A DNA stretch of 64,000 nucleotides from Pseudonocardia sulfidoxydans NBRC 16205 (GCF_007989085.1 NZ_BJVJ01000002.1:1-64000), one strand, 5' to 3'; positions 25,046-38,839 are shown, numbered from the stretch's first letter. Numbers and translations are program-made. Notes: a model not told the origin generated them from the letters alone.

Positions 25046-26233
25046 GTGGTGGTTCCCGTGTCCGTTCCCCGCCGCGCCCGGCTCGCCGTCGCGCTGACCT
25101 TCGCCGCCAACGGATCCGTGTTCGGGTCGTGGGCGCCGCGGGTGCCGGAGGTGAAGGCCGCGCTCGACCTGTCCGACGGCATGCTCGGTCTGGCGCTGCT
25201 GGCGCCCGGCGCCGGGTCGTTGCTGACGTTGCCGCTGGCGGGTGGGATCGCGGCCCGGTGGGGGAGCGGGCGCACGACGCGGTGGGCGCTGGTGGCGTTC
25301 TTCCTGTCGTCGCTGCCGATCGCGTGGGCGGCGGCCTCCGGCGGCGGGGTGGCGGCGCTGTTCGGGGCGCTGCTGCTGTTCGGCGCCGCGATGGGCGCCC
25401 TCGACGTCCTGATGAACGCGCAGGGGATCACCGTCGAGCAGTCCTACGGGCGGTCGGTGCTGTCGTCGTTCCACGCGGTGTTCAGTCTGGGCGCGTTGGG
25501 CGGCACAGTGGTCGGGAGCCTCGCCGCGGCGCATCACGTGCCGCTGCTGTGGCAGTTCGTCGTGCTGGGCGCGTCCTGGCTGGTGGTGGTGCTGCCGCTG
25601 TCGGCGGCGTTCCTGCCCGACCCGCCGGTCCCCGACGACACGCCCCGCCCACCGGTGTTCGCGGTGCCCCGCGGGCCGCTGATCCCGCTGGCGGTCGCCG
25701 CGTTCGCGGTGCTGCTGGCGGAGGGGTCGACGGCGGACTGGTCGGCGGTGCTGTTGCGCGACTCCCTCGGCGCCGGGCCGGCCGCGGCGGGGGCGGCGTT
25801 CGCGGCGTTCTCCGCGACGATGACGTTGGGGCGCCTCGTCGGCGACCGCGTCCTGACCCGGCTCGGGCGGCGCCGGGCGGTGCGGTGGTTCGCCGGGTTC
25901 GGCGGCGCCGGGCTGGCGGCGGGGCTGCTCGTCGCCGAGTCGGCCGGGCCACCCGTCGCGGTCCCCGCGGCCGTCGTCGGGTTCCTGCTGCTGGGCGCCG
26001 GCATCTCGATCACGTTCCCCGCGTTGCTCGCCGAGGCCGGGGTGACCGGGCCGCGCGCGGCCCCCGCGATCGCCGCGGTGTCCTCGGGCGGCTACTTCGG
26101 CTTCCTCGTCGGGCCGACCGTCATCGGTGGGCTCGCCGAGCTGACGTCGCTGGACGTGGCGATCTGGTTCGTCGTGGTCATGGCGATGCTGCCGGTGCTG
26201 CTGGTGCGTCACCGGGCGCCGACGGCAGGGTGA
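25046..26233 (+). CDS. MFS transporter
   Basis: A 395-residue major facilitator protein with about 12 membrane segments. It has the N-terminal FAANGSVFGSWAPRVPEVKAAL typical of the YbjJ-like subgroup, a GRLVGDRVLTRLGRRRAVRW loop in the second half, and a STADWSAVLLRDSLG stretch. I chose the GTG at 25046, 7 nt below TACAGG, because the upstream frame reads through the end of the VWA gene. Substrate unknown. The small zinc-ribbon gene begins 4 bp after its stop, so the two are probably co-transcribed. Confidence 0.87.
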   Translation: MVVPVSVPRRARLAVALTFAANGSVFGSWAPRVPEVKAALDLSDGMLGLALLAPGAGSLLTLPLAGGIAARWGSGRTTRWALVAFFLSSLPIAWAAASGGGVAALFGALLLFGAAMGALDVLMNAQGITVEQSYGRSVLSSFHAVFSLGALGGTVVGSLAAAHHVPLLWQFVVLGASWLVVVLPLSAAFLPDPPVPDDTPRPPVFAVPRGPLIPLAVAAFAVLLAEGSTADWSAVLLRDSLGAGPAAAGAAFAAFSATMTLGRLVGDRVLTRLGRRRAVRWFAGFGGAGLAAGLLVAESAGPPVAVPAAVVGFLLLGAGISITFPALLAEAGVTGPRAAPAIAAVSSGGYFGFLVGPTVIGGLAELTSLDVAIWFVVVMAMLPVLLVRHRAPTAG

Positions 26234-26237
26234 ACAC

Positions 26238-26420
26238 GTGAGCGAGGTCTGCGGGGAGTGCGGCACCGGGCGCGACACCGACGACCCGGCGACCGCGCTG
26301 TCGTGGTCGCGCGAACGCGAACCGGGGGACGACGGCCCCGGCCGGCTGCTGTGCCCGGCGTGCGTGCGGGCCCACACCCGCGACATCGAGGCCCGGCTGC
26401 CGCCTGCCTGGTGGTCGTGA
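26238..26420 (+). CDS. Small zinc-ribbon protein
   Basis: A 60-residue protein with two CxxC knuckles (CGEC at residues 5-8 and CPAC near 39-42) spaced as in a small zinc ribbon, and a C-terminal helix TRDIEARLPPAWW. It starts with GTG 4 bp after the MFS gene and ends 45 bp before mshC. The function is not known; conserved cysteine pairs and codon usage support a real gene. Confidence 0.72.
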   Translation: MSEVCGECGTGRDTDDPATALSWSREREPGDDGPGRLLCPACVRAHTRDIEARLPPAWWS

Positions 26421-26465
26421 TCGCCGGACGCCGGTTCTCGCGGCGTCACCGCGTAAGTTGTCCTC

Positions 26466-27704
26466 ATGCAATCCTGGGCTCCGGTCGACGTTCCCCGGCT
26501 CGAGGGCAGCGGGCCGCCGCTGCGCCTGTACGACACCTCCACCGGCCGTGTCCGCCCGACGGCGCCCGGCCCCGAGGCCACGATGTACGTCTGCGGCATC
26601 ACCCCCTACGACGCCACCCACCTCGGTCACGCCGCCACCTACCTGGCGTTCGACCTGGTCAACCGGTACTGGCGCGACCTGGGGCACGACGTCCACTACG
26701 TGCAGAACGTCACCGACATCGACGAGCCGCTGCTCGAGCGCGCCGCGCGTGACCAGGACGACTGGGTCGTGCTGGGGATGCGGGAGACCGCCCTGTTCCG
26801 CGAGGACATGGCCGCGCTGCGTGTGCTGCCGCCGCGGCACTACATCGGCGCGGTCGAGGCGATGGGGGAGATCTCGGAGTTCGTCGCGAAGCTGCTGGCG
26901 GGCGGCAGCGCCTACCGCATCGACGATGCCGAGTTCCCCGACGTCTACTTCGACATCACCGCCACCGGCCACTTCGGCTACGAGTCGAACTACGACGAGC
27001 AGACCATGCTGCAGCTCTCGCGGGAGCGCGGTGGCGACCCCGACCGGCCCGGCAAGCGCAACCCGACCGACGCGCTGCTGTGGCGGATGGCGCGCGAGGG
27101 CGAGCCGTCGTGGGAGTCGGAGCTGGGCGCGGGGCGTCCGGGCTGGCACGTCGAGTGCGCCGCGATCGCGCTCAACCGTCTCGGCGAGCAGATCGACCTC
27201 AACGGCGGCGGCTCCGACCTGATCTTCCCCCACCACGAGTTCGGCGCCGCCCACGCCGAGGCGCTCACCGGCGCCCATCCCTTCGCCAGGCACTACGTGC
27301 ACTCGGGGATGATCGGCCTCGACGGCGAGAAGATGTCGAAGTCGCGCGGGAACCTGGTGTTCGTCTCCAAGCTGCGCTCGGCCGACGTCGATCCCAGCGC
27401 GATCCGGCTGGCCCTGCTCTCGGGGCACTACCGCGACGACCGGCCCTGGACCGACGACCTGCTCGCGCAGGCGCACCGGCGGCTGGACCGCTGGCGGGAG
27501 GCCGTGGCGCTGAAGGCCGGCCCGGATGCCGGCCAGACGATCACCGACCTGCGCACCCACCTGGCCGACGACCTCGACACCCCGCGCGCCCTGGCCGCGG
27601 TCGACGCGTGGGCCGACGCGGCGCTGGAGCGGCGCGGCACCGACACCGCCGCGCCCGGCCGGGTCCGAGACGCTGTCGACGCCCTGCTGGGTGTCCGCCT
27701 CTGA
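26466..27704 (+). CDS. mshC: L-cysteine:1D-myo-inositol 2-amino-2-deoxy-alpha-D-glucopyranoside ligase
   Basis: A 412-residue ligase that adds cysteine to GlcN-Ins in mycothiol biosynthesis, forming a cysteinyl-adenylate. It is a cysteinyl-tRNA-synthetase paralogue: Cys43 (zinc ligand), HLGH at 52-55 (HIGH motif) and KMSKS at 289-293. It lacks the anticodon-binding C-terminal domain and carries the MshC-specific N terminus ([13 protein letters not shown]). A TAAGTT box lies 6 nt before the ATG, so leaderless. It stands in the usual actinobacterial position next to the PAC2 and metH genes. Confidence 0.95.
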   Translation: MQSWAPVDVPRLEGSGPPLRLYDTSTGRVRPTAPGPEATMYVCGITPYDATHLGHAATYLAFDLVNRYWRDLGHDVHYVQNVTDIDEPLLERAARDQDDWVVLGMRETALFREDMAALRVLPPRHYIGAVEAMGEISEFVAKLLAGGSAYRIDDAEFPDVYFDITATGHFGYESNYDEQTMLQLSRERGGDPDRPGKRNPTDALLWRMAREGEPSWESELGAGRPGWHVECAAIALNRLGEQIDLNGGGSDLIFPHHEFGAAHAEALTGAHPFARHYVHSGMIGLDGEKMSKSRGNLVFVSKLRSADVDPSAIRLALLSGHYRDDRPWTDDLLAQAHRRLDRWREAVALKAGPDAGQTITDLRTHLADDLDTPRALAAVDAWADAALERRGTDTAAPGRVRDAVDALLGVRL

Positions 27705-27780
27705 GGCCACCCACGCCCGGACCCTGGAGTGGGTCGACCTCGCCGACCTGCGGGCGCACGCCGCGACCTGAGCAGCGTCC

Positions 27781-28929
27781 TCACGCCTTCGCCCCGTCCT
27801 CCGCACCTGTGCTCTCCTCGCGGCGGGGCAGCGTCGGTGGGCCCACGAGCAGCAGCAACGCCGCCGGCGCGAGGAACGCCAGCGCCGCGTCGGCGTGGTA
27901 GAGCGGCGTGATCACGACGGGCGCGAGCGCGGCGAAGGTGAACCGGAACGACTGCACCACCGACGTCGACCCGGCCATGTTGGCCCCCGACGTGCGCAGC
28001 ACCAGCGCGTTCACCCCGACCAAGACGAGCTGGCTCGACACCCCGCCGAAGGCCCACAGCAGACCGATCGCCCACACCGCCGGGACCAGCCCGACACCCG
28101 CGACGACCAGGGCGCCCAGGACGACACCGGTCAGGATGCAGCGACGCGGCCCCACCCGGTCGACGGCCGACCCGATCAGCCGGGCGGTGAGGATCCCGGC
28201 GACGCCCAGCACGGTGAGCAGCAGCCCGCGCTGCGCGGCCCCGAGACCGAACGCGTCCTCCAGCCGCAGCGCGACGAGGAAGTTCAGGCCCGCGACACAG
28301 CCCCAGCCGAGCCCGCCGACGAGCCCGATCCGCAGCACGTGCACCCGCCACGCGCTGCGCAGCCGCGGTCTCGCGCGCGTCGCGGGCCGCGGCGAGGGCG
28401 GGAGCCCGACGGCGGCGAGGATGCCGGCGGCGACGGCGACGCCCAGGAACGCGTAGCGCCAGTCGACCTCGGCGGCGAGACCACCCAGCAGCGGCGCCGA
28501 CGTCTGCCCCGCCGCCTGCAGCGACCCGAACCAGCCCAGCGAGCGCCCCAGCGAGCCCGCCTTCACCGACCCGGCGACCACAGCCAGCAGCAGCGGCGTC
28601 GTGAACGCGTTCGCCGCACCCTGCAGCACCCGCATCGCCAGGAACAGCGGCAGCCACGTCGCGAAGAACGCGATCAGCGACGACACCACGTACACCAGGT
28701 AGGCGGTGATGACGGCGCGGCGGCGCCCCCAACGCTCACCGAGGGTGCCCGACACGAGCATCAGCGCCGCGAACGGCACCAGATAGGCGGTGACCGACAG
28801 CGACGCCGTGCCCGCCGAGATGCCGAAGCCCGCGCCGAGCTCCGGCAGCATCGACACCGTGATGCCGCCGCCGAAGGGGCCCATGAAGGCCCCCGCGAAG
28901 ATCGCGGCGCGGGTGACGCGGGACCGCAA
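27781..28929 (-). CDS. MFS transporter
   Basis: A membrane protein of about 382 residues with roughly 12 segments. Segment 1 carries AAIFAGAFMGPFGGG; the loop GTLGERWGRRRAVITAYLVY is motif A, and AVDRVGPRRCILTGVVLG is its second-half copy. The start is uncertain: no ATG or GTG lies in a good place, so I used the TTG at 28929, which gives a five-residue cytoplasmic N terminus before segment 1. Longer versions would overlap the PAC2 gene. Substrate unknown. It follows the PAC2 gene on the same strand. Confidence 0.82.
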   Translation of the reverse strand: MRSRVTRAAIFAGAFMGPFGGGITVSMLPELGAGFGISAGTASLSVTAYLVPFAALMLVSGTLGERWGRRRAVITAYLVYVVSSLIAFFATWLPLFLAMRVLQGAANAFTTPLLLAVVAGSVKAGSLGRSLGWFGSLQAAGQTSAPLLGGLAAEVDWRYAFLGVAVAAGILAAVGLPPSPRPATRARPRLRSAWRVHVLRIGLVGGLGWGCVAGLNFLVALRLEDAFGLGAAQRGLLLTVLGVAGILTARLIGSAVDRVGPRRCILTGVVLGALVVAGVGLVPAVWAIGLLWAFGGVSSQLVLVGVNALVLRTSGANMAGSTSVVQSFRFTFAALAPVVITPLYHADAALAFLAPAALLLLVGPPTLPRREESTGAEDGAKA

Positions 28930-28991
28930 ACCCGGTGACCGTCCCGCCGGCGGCTGCTCCCGGCGGGACCTCGACTCACACGGCGTGTCCG

Positions 28992-29888
28992 TCAGGAGCC
29001 CGAACCACCCGATCCGCGACGGCGCAGGTAGCGCTCGAAGTCGGCGGCGAGCTCGTCGCCGCTGGCCTCCTTGAGCTCCGACGCGGCGGCGCGCTCCTCC
29101 TCGGTGGCCTGCTCCTCGAGCTGGCGGACGTACTCGCGGACCTCGTCGTCGGCCTCGGCCATCTCCGAGACCGTGCGCTCCCACTCCTCGGCCTGCTCGG
29201 GCAGCCCACCGAGGGGCACCTCGACGTCGAGGACCTCCTCGACGCGGTGCAGCAGCGCCACCGCCGCCTTGGGCACCCGGGCCTGCGACACGTAGTGCGG
29301 CACCGACGCCCAGAACGACAGCGCCGGTACACCCGCCTCCACGCACGCCTGGTGGAACACCCCGACGATCCCCGTCGGGCCCTGGTAGGTCGACGGCTCG
29401 ACGCGCAGCTCACCCGCCGAGTCGCGGTCCCACGAGAATCCCGTGACGGGGGTGGGCCGGGTGTGTGGCGTCTCGGTCTGCATCGCCCCGAGCGTGATGA
29501 CCTTCGTCACTCCCAGCACGTCGACGTAGTCGAGCAGCTCGCCGCAGAACGACCGCCACCGCAGGTTCGGCTCGATGCCGTTGACGAGCACCACGTGGCG
29601 ACCCGTCCCCGGCAGCTCGGCCACCGACAGCCGTGTGGTCTGCCACTCCACCCGCCTGCTCACCCCGTCGGCGAGCCGCACCAGAGGCCGTGTGACCTGG
29701 AAGTCGTAATAGTCCTCGGGATCGATCGAGTCCAACGGCGTGGCATCCCAGCTGAGCTCCAGGTGTTCCAGCGCCGTGCTGGCCGCCTCACCTGCGTCGT
29801 TCCAGCCCTCGAACGCAGCGATCATCACCGGCTCGGAGAGCTCGGGGAGATCGGGCCGTGGCCCGTCGTCCGGCACGCGATCGGTCAT
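28992..29888 (-). CDS. PAC2-family (proteasome assembly chaperone-like) protein
   Basis: A 298-residue PAC2 protein. Diagnostic blocks are VMIAAFEGWNDAGEAAS at residues 21-37, VVLVNGIEPNLRWRSF near 100, ITLGAMQTETPHTRP near 132 and GPTGIVGVFHQACVEAGVPA near 170. The C-terminal 80 residues are a charged helical tail. The family is named after eukaryotic proteasome assembly factors, but no such function is shown in bacteria. The ATG is 6 nt below TAGGCT (leaderless), with metH divergent. It sits in the conserved mshC-PAC2-metH neighbourhood. Confidence 0.93.
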   Translation of the reverse strand: MTDRVPDDGPRPDLPELSEPVMIAAFEGWNDAGEAASTALEHLELSWDATPLDSIDPEDYYDFQVTRPLVRLADGVSRRVEWQTTRLSVAELPGTGRHVVLVNGIEPNLRWRSFCGELLDYVDVLGVTKVITLGAMQTETPHTRPTPVTGFSWDRDSAGELRVEPSTYQGPTGIVGVFHQACVEAGVPALSFWASVPHYVSQARVPKAAVALLHRVEEVLDVEVPLGGLPEQAEEWERTVSEMAEADDEVREYVRQLEEQATEEERAAASELKEASGDELAADFERYLRRRGSGGSGS

Positions 29889-29894
29889 CGCGCC

Positions 29895-29936
29895 AGCCTA
29901 CGGCGGACCGGCCCGCGGCGACGGCCCGGCTAACCT
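29895..29936. promoter_or_regulatory. Divergent leaderless promoters of the PAC2 gene and metH
   Basis: TAGGCT (29895-29900, minus strand) lies 6 nt from the PAC2 ATG, and TAACCT (29931-29936, plus strand) lies 7 nt from the metH GTG. The 55-bp gap between the starts has no Shine-Dalgarno sequence on either side and no room for a cobalamin or SAM riboswitch ahead of metH. Confidence 0.6.
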
Positions 29937-29943
29937 TGTCGGC

Positions 29944-33528
<3,585 letters not shown>

Positions 33529-33541
33529 GTCACCCGCGGCC

Positions 33542-34243
33542 GTGTCGTCCGGGCGGCCCGCCGCCGTCCTGTTCGACATGGACGGCACGCTCGTCGACTC
33601 CGAGAAGCTCTGGGACCGCTCACTCGTCGACACCCTCACCTGGCTCGGTGGGGGACCGCTGACCGACGAGGCCCGCCGCGAGACCGTCGGCGGCAACCTC
33701 GCGTTCAGCATCGGTGTGCTGCTGCGGGAGGCAGGCGTCCCGGCGACCCCCGCGAGGGTCGCCGAGACCGCCGAGCACCTGCACGCCCGCACCGAGGAAC
33801 TGTTCCTGCGCGGGCTGCCCTGGCGACCCGGCGCCCAGGAGCTGCTCGCCTCGATCCGCGACGCCGCCATCCCCGCCGCCCTCGTCACCAACACCGGGCG
33901 GCGGCTCACCGACCTCGCGCTGCGCACCATCGGCACCCACTGGTTCACCGCGACCGTGTGCGGCGACGAGGTCGAGCACGGCAAACCCGCGCCCGACGTC
34001 TACCTGCGCGCCGCCGAACTGCTCGGCGTCCCCGCGCACGAGTGCCTCGCCGTCGAGGACTCCCCGACAGGTGCCGCGGCCGCCGACGCCGCCGGGGCGG
34101 TCGTGCTCGTCGTCCCGTGCGAGGTCCCCGTCCTCGACGGGCCACGCCGGGCCCGCCGCGACACCCTCGCCGGCCTCGACGTCGCCGGCCTGTCCGCGCT
34201 GTACACCGACGTGCGGGAACGCACGAGCAGCCCCCTCCGCTGA
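33542..34243 (+). CDS. HAD-superfamily phosphatase (beta-phosphoglucomutase-like)
   Basis: A 233-residue HAD hydrolase: motif I LFDMDGTLVDSE at residues 10-21, motif II Thr in ALVTNTGRRLTDL, motif III Lys in GKPAPDVYLRAAELLG, and motif IV VEDSPTGAAAADAAG. A helical cap follows motif I. It lies 13 bp after metH and before hisE, a conserved actinobacterial order, so co-transcription is likely. The substrate is unknown; sugar phosphates are typical for the subfamily. Confidence 0.92.
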   Translation: MSSGRPAAVLFDMDGTLVDSEKLWDRSLVDTLTWLGGGPLTDEARRETVGGNLAFSIGVLLREAGVPATPARVAETAEHLHARTEELFLRGLPWRPGAQELLASIRDAAIPAALVTNTGRRLTDLALRTIGTHWFTATVCGDEVEHGKPAPDVYLRAAELLGVPAHECLAVEDSPTGAAAADAAGAVVLVVPCEVPVLDGPRRARRDTLAGLDVAGLSALYTDVRERTSSPLR

Positions 34244-34413
34244 GCCCCCGCTGCACGTACCGTTCGCCGCGACCCGCCCGGTCGATACCCTCCTGACCTG
34301 GGGCGGGCGCGCCACCCGGCGCACGACGGCCCCCGGTGGAAGCACGAGGGTCCCGCCGATTTCGTGGCCACCACGACGAACGACGACACTGAGCACGGAA
34401 GGAGATACGCCAC

Positions 34414-34677
34414 GTGAAGACTTTCGACGGGCTCTACGCCGAGCTCAGTGACAAGGCCGCGACGCGCCCCGAGGGATCCGGCACGGTCGCCGCCCTCGAC
34501 GCCGGCGTCCACGCCCAGGGCAAGAAGCTGCTCGAGGAGGCCGGCGAGGTCTGGCTGGCCGCCGAGCACGAGTCCGACGACGCACTGGCCGAGGAGATCT
34601 CCCAGCTGCTCTACCGTGCACAGGTGATCATGATCGGGCGCGGGATCACGCTCGACCACGTCTACAAGTACCTCTGA
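34414..34677 (+). CDS. hisE: Phosphoribosyl-ATP pyrophosphatase
   Basis: An 87-residue enzyme for step 2 of histidine biosynthesis (phosphoribosyl-ATP to phosphoribosyl-AMP). The all-alpha MazG-like fold is clear: [18 protein letters not shown] contains the magnesium-binding EEAxE motif and [14 protein letters not shown] the second helix. The GTG start has a strong AAGGAG box. hisG follows 37 bp downstream on the same strand, so the two form a small operon; the other his genes are not in the window. Confidence 0.96.
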   Translation: MKTFDGLYAELSDKAATRPEGSGTVAALDAGVHAQGKKLLEEAGEVWLAAEHESDDALAEEISQLLYRAQVIMIGRGITLDHVYKYL

Positions 34678-34714
34678 CCGCCCGACCCCACGCCGTTCGA
34701 AAGTAGGCACCCCG

Positions 34715-35599
34715 ATGCTCCGCGTCGCGCTCCCGAACAAGGGCACTCTCGCCGAGCCCGCCAGCACCATGATGCGGGAGGCCGGCTACCGGCAGCGGTC
34801 CGACTCCCGCGATCTCAGCATGGTCGACGAGGAGAACCAGATCGAGTTCTTCTACCTGCGGCCCAAGGACATCGCCACCTACGTGGGGTCCGGGGACCTG
34901 CAGCTGGGCATCACGGGGCACGACCTCATGGAGGAGTCCGGCAGCCAGGTGCAGCCGGTGCTCCCGCTCGGGTTCGGCGCGTCGAAGTTCCGCTTCGCCG
35001 TCCCCGCCGACGAGAACTGGGCCCTCGAGGACCTCGACGGCAAGACGATCGCGACGTCCTACCCCCGGCTCGTCCGCTCCCACCTGAGCGGCAAACGCAT
35101 CGGCGCCAACATCATCAAGCTCGACGGCGCCGTCGAGATCTCGGTACAGCTCGGCCTGGCCGACGCCATCGCCGACGTCGTGTCCTCGGGCCGCACGCTG
35201 CGCCAGCACGGCCTCAAGGTCATCGGCGACCCGATCGCCGAGTCGGAGGCCACCCTCATCGAGCGCGAGCCCCGGCTCGACCGCCACGAGGCCGACGACG
35301 TCAAGGCCGCCAAGCGGATCTTCACCGAGCGGCTGCGCGGCGTCGTCTACGCCCGCAAGTACCTGATGCTCGACTACGACTGCCCCAAGGACGTGCTGTC
35401 CCAGGCCACCGCCATCACACCGGGCCTGCAGTCGCCGACCATCGCGCCGCTGGAGCGCGACGGCTGGGTCGCGGTCCGCTCGATGGTCACCAAGAGCGAG
35501 TCCAACGCCGTCATGGACAAGCTGGCCGCCGTCGGCGCCCGCGCGATCCTGACCTCGGAGATCCGCTCCTGCCGCGCGGTCACCGCCGGCGAGGACTGA
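34715..35599 (+). CDS. hisG: ATP phosphoribosyltransferase, long form
   Basis: A 294-residue enzyme for the first, feedback-regulated step of histidine biosynthesis. Catalytic domain motifs: [13 protein letters not shown] at the N terminus, [20 protein letters not shown], and the phosphoribosyl-binding loop [18 protein letters not shown]. Residues from about 215 form the C-terminal ACT-like regulatory domain of the long form (HisG_L), so it works without HisZ and is expected to be inhibited by histidine. It follows hisE. Confidence 0.96.
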   Translation: MLRVALPNKGTLAEPASTMMREAGYRQRSDSRDLSMVDEENQIEFFYLRPKDIATYVGSGDLQLGITGHDLMEESGSQVQPVLPLGFGASKFRFAVPADENWALEDLDGKTIATSYPRLVRSHLSGKRIGANIIKLDGAVEISVQLGLADAIADVVSSGRTLRQHGLKVIGDPIAESEATLIEREPRLDRHEADDVKAAKRIFTERLRGVVYARKYLMLDYDCPKDVLSQATAITPGLQSPTIAPLERDGWVAVRSMVTKSESNAVMDKLAAVGARAILTSEIRSCRAVTAGED

Positions 35600-35629
35600 G
35601 CCCGTCCCACCGAGACCGCGGGCGGGGCC

Positions 35630-35680
35630 TGACCGTCACCGCCGTCTGACCGTCACCGCCGTCTGACCGTCACCGCCGTC
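35630..35680. repeat. Three tandem 17-bp repeats at the 3' end of the thioesterase gene
   Basis: The unit TGACCGTCACCGCCGTC occurs at 35630-35646, 35647-35663 and 35664-35680 without change. On the minus strand the first unit read contains the last codons and TGA stop of the thioesterase gene; the two others are extra copies of this gene end in the spacer between convergent genes. The unit is not a multiple of three, so it would not be tolerated inside the frame. Confidence 0.9.
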
Positions 35681-36470
35681 TGACCGTGAGGGCCTGCGTG
35701 GCGCGGCCGGTGTGCCCGGCCGCGTCGTGCAGCACCGCCGACACCGTCCCCGCACCCGACGGGCCGATCACCGTCGCCGCGTCCACACCCGTCCACTCGC
35801 CGACCGGCGCGCGGTGCAGGTGCAGGCTCAGCTCGGTGTTCACGAACAGCCAGGACCGCAGATCCAGCGGCGCCGCGATCCCGTTCGCCGAGTCCGCCGC
35901 CACCACCAGCCGCTGCAGCGGCGACGGCTCCTCGCCCTCGACCAGCGGCACCCGCTGACGCACCCACGCCCGCCCCGGGCCCGGCTCACCCAGCGCACCG
36001 CTGAGCCAACGCCACTCGATCATGTCCATGAACCCGGGCAGCCAGCCCTGCGGGCGGGCCTGCTGCGGCACGGCGTCCTCCGGACCCGCGATCACCGGCG
36101 CCGTCCCCACCACGACCTCCGCGGTGTCGGCCGGCGCGAACCGCCAGCCCCGGGCCTGCAGCACCATCCGGCCACCGGCCAGCATCTCCGCCTGCAACAG
36201 CTCGATCCGCCGCCCCGGGCGCAGCACCTGCGCCCGCACCTCGACGTCCCCCGCCGGGATCGGGCCCAGCACCTCGAGCGTCACCCTCGCCAACGACAAC
36301 GCCACCGCCGGGTCGGGCTGCGGCCACTGCTCCAACGCCCGCACCAGCAGCGCCGACGGCGGCCCCGCGTGCTGGGCGTCGGCGAACCACGGGCCCGTCG
36401 TCGAGTACGTCGCGTGGTACAGACCCTTGTCCGGGTCACGGGGCAGGTAGAACGGCTCCGGTTCGCTCAC
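35670..36470 (-). CDS. Acyl-CoA thioesterase (TesB-like double hotdog)
   Basis: A 266-residue protein with two hotdog halves. The first has TTGPWFADAQHAGPPSALLVRALE with the conserved HAGP; the second has DLRSWLFVNTELSLHLHRAPVGEWTGVDA, typical of actinobacterial thioesterase-family proteins, which hydrolyse acyl-CoA. The GTG at 36470 is 7 bp after the stop of the RecB-like gene on the same strand, so the two form a transcription unit. Its stop codon lies in a triplicated 17-bp repeat. Physiological substrate unknown. Confidence 0.85.
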   Translation of the reverse strand: MSEPEPFYLPRDPDKGLYHATYSTTGPWFADAQHAGPPSALLVRALEQWPQPDPAVALSLARVTLEVLGPIPAGDVEVRAQVLRPGRRIELLQAEMLAGGRMVLQARGWRFAPADTAEVVVGTAPVIAGPEDAVPQQARPQGWLPGFMDMIEWRWLSGALGEPGPGRAWVRQRVPLVEGEEPSPLQRLVVAADSANGIAAPLDLRSWLFVNTELSLHLHRAPVGEWTGVDAATVIGPSGAGTVSAVLHDAAGHTGRATQALTVRRR

Positions 36471-36477
36471 ACCCCGA

Positions 36478-37437
36478 TCATGCGCCGTCGGCGGCGAGGT
36501 CCGTACCCGGGTCGGCCTCCGGCCAGCCCGGGTACGGCGGCGGTGTCCCACCCCACTCCGGGCAGATCGCCTTGTGCGCACAGAAGCGGCACGCCGACCC
36601 CCGCCGGGGCAGGAACTCACCCGTCCGGCCCGCCTCCCGGATCGCGTCCCACAGCGCCGCCAGGACGCGGGTGAACCGCTCCAGCTCCCCACGGTCGGGG
36701 GAGTAGCTCAACCACTCGCCCGAGCGCAGGTACAACAACCGCAGCTCACCCGGCACCGCGCCACGCTCGTGCAGCAGCGCCAGCGCGTAGAACTTCAGCT
36801 GGAACATCGCCGACGCCTCGCCGAACTCGTGCGGTGCCCGGCCCGTCTTGTAGTCGACCACCCGCAGCCCGCCGTCGGGCAGCACGTCGACCCTGTCGAC
36901 GACCCCGCGCAGCATCAGGCCCTCGCCCAGGTCGGACTCGACGAGCAGCTCCACCGCGTCGGCCGTGACCGCCCGCGGGTCCTCCACCGTGAAGTAGGCC
37001 GCCACCAGCTCGTGGGCCGAGGCGAGCCAGTCGGCGAACCCGAACGTCTCCTCCTCGACGTCGCGGGGGCCGAACAGGGCGTCGGCGATCCCGGGCCACC
37101 CGATCACGAGGTCGACCCACGCCGGGCCGACCAGTGCCGCCGCCGCGGCGGGGGTGCGGTCGAGCGGCGGCAGGGCGAAGAGCCGCTCCAGCACCGCGTG
37201 CACGAGCGTGCCCCGCAGCTGGGCGTGGCTCGGGTGCTCCGGGAGCTTGTCGACGGCCCGGTACCGGTAGAGCAGCGGGCAGGTCCGGAAGTCGCCCGCC
37301 CGCGACGGCGACAGCGCCGGCCGCCGCCGCACCCGCCCGCCGTCCTCCCGCGGGGGATCGACCGGCGGGGCGGGAGCGGGGATCAGCGCTGGACGCGGCT
37401 CCGCCGCGTCGACGGTGCGCACTCCCGGCTCGGTCAC
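36478..37437 (-). CDS. RecB-like PD-(D/E)XK nuclease with Fe-S cysteines
   Basis: A 319-residue single-domain nuclease. The N-terminal block ALSPSRAGDFRTCPLLYRYR supplies the first cysteine and the C-terminal CRFCAHKAICPEW supplies three more, the pattern of an AddB/Cas4-like iron-sulfur clamp. The nuclease core has GTLVHAVLERLF and the PD-(D/E)XK lysine in LRVVDYKTG. No helicase part is present. It is the homologue of the gene found upstream of trmI in mycobacteria. The GTG start is 6 nt below TACGGT on the minus strand. Confidence 0.9.
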   Translation of the reverse strand: MTEPGVRTVDAAEPRPALIPAPAPPVDPPREDGGRVRRRPALSPSRAGDFRTCPLLYRYRAVDKLPEHPSHAQLRGTLVHAVLERLFALPPLDRTPAAAAALVGPAWVDLVIGWPGIADALFGPRDVEEETFGFADWLASAHELVAAYFTVEDPRAVTADAVELLVESDLGEGLMLRGVVDRVDVLPDGGLRVVDYKTGRAPHEFGEASAMFQLKFYALALLHERGAVPGELRLLYLRSGEWLSYSPDRGELERFTRVLAALWDAIREAGRTGEFLPRRGSACRFCAHKAICPEWGGTPPPYPGWPEADPGTDLAADGA

Positions 37438-37478
37438 GGGGCCACCGTATGCGGTCGTCCCGACACTCCCGGCACCCT

Positions 37479-37518
37479 GTGAGCGGCAATAGTCGCTATA
37501 GCGACTATTGCCGCTCAC
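37479..37518. repeat. Palindromic repeat P1, copy 4
   Basis: A perfect 40-bp palindrome centred at CTATAG. Relative to copy 2 it has GAGCGGCAAT in place of GAGTGGCGAT in the left arm, with both changes matched in the right arm, so pairing is kept. Unlike the other copies it lies upstream of genes on both sides, between divergent starts. Confidence 0.9.
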
Positions 37519-37572
37519 GACCGCGCGTCGCCTGAAGGGGCCGCCGCACCGCGGCGCACAGCCACACCCGGC

Positions 37573-37622
37573 GCGCAACCTGACTGCTGTCCGCGGCCCG
37601 CTCGGGAGCAGTGGGGTTGCGC
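37573..37622. repeat. IR2 hairpin repeat, copy 2
   Basis: Left arm GCGCAACCTGACTGCT (37573-37588) and right arm AGCAGTGGGGTTGCGC (37607-37622), 16 nt each with two mismatches, separated by 18 nt. It is followed directly by the 52-bp tandem repeat. Confidence 0.85.
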
Positions 37623-37740
37623 GCGGTCCTCGGGCGGCGAGCCCCGGCGGGCCCCGCCGTGCCGCACCCGGCACGCGGTCCTCGGGCGGCGAGCCCCGGC
37701 GCGCGCCGCCGTGCCGCACCCGGCACGCGGTCCTCCGGCC
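37623..37740. repeat. 52-bp tandem direct repeat, 2.2 copies
   Basis: Units start at 37623, 37675 and 37727 (partial). Each begins GCGGTCCTCGGGCGGCGAGC and ends in CCGCACCCGGCAC; the two full units differ at only a few central bases. The array joins two IR2 hairpins, and the first bases of each unit match the sequence that follows the IR2 right arm, which suggests duplication of a flank. Confidence 0.85.
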
Positions 37741-37786
37741 GCAACCTCACTGCTGTGAATCCGCCCGTTGAGAGCAGTGGGGTTGC
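37741..37786. repeat. IR2 hairpin repeat, copy 3
   Basis: Left arm GCAACCTCACTGCT (37741-37754) and right arm AGCAGTGGGGTTGC (37773-37786) with one G-T-type mismatch and an 18-nt loop. Confidence 0.85.
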
Positions 37787-37816
37787 GCTCGGGTGGTGGG
37801 GAGCTCGCGGACCTGA

Positions 37817-38839
<1,023 letters not shown>

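Noticed and set aside
27705-27771. Short frame after mshC reading THARTLEWVDLADLRAHAAT
   Set aside because: It is not in frame with mshC, has no start or ribosome site, and is too short to support.
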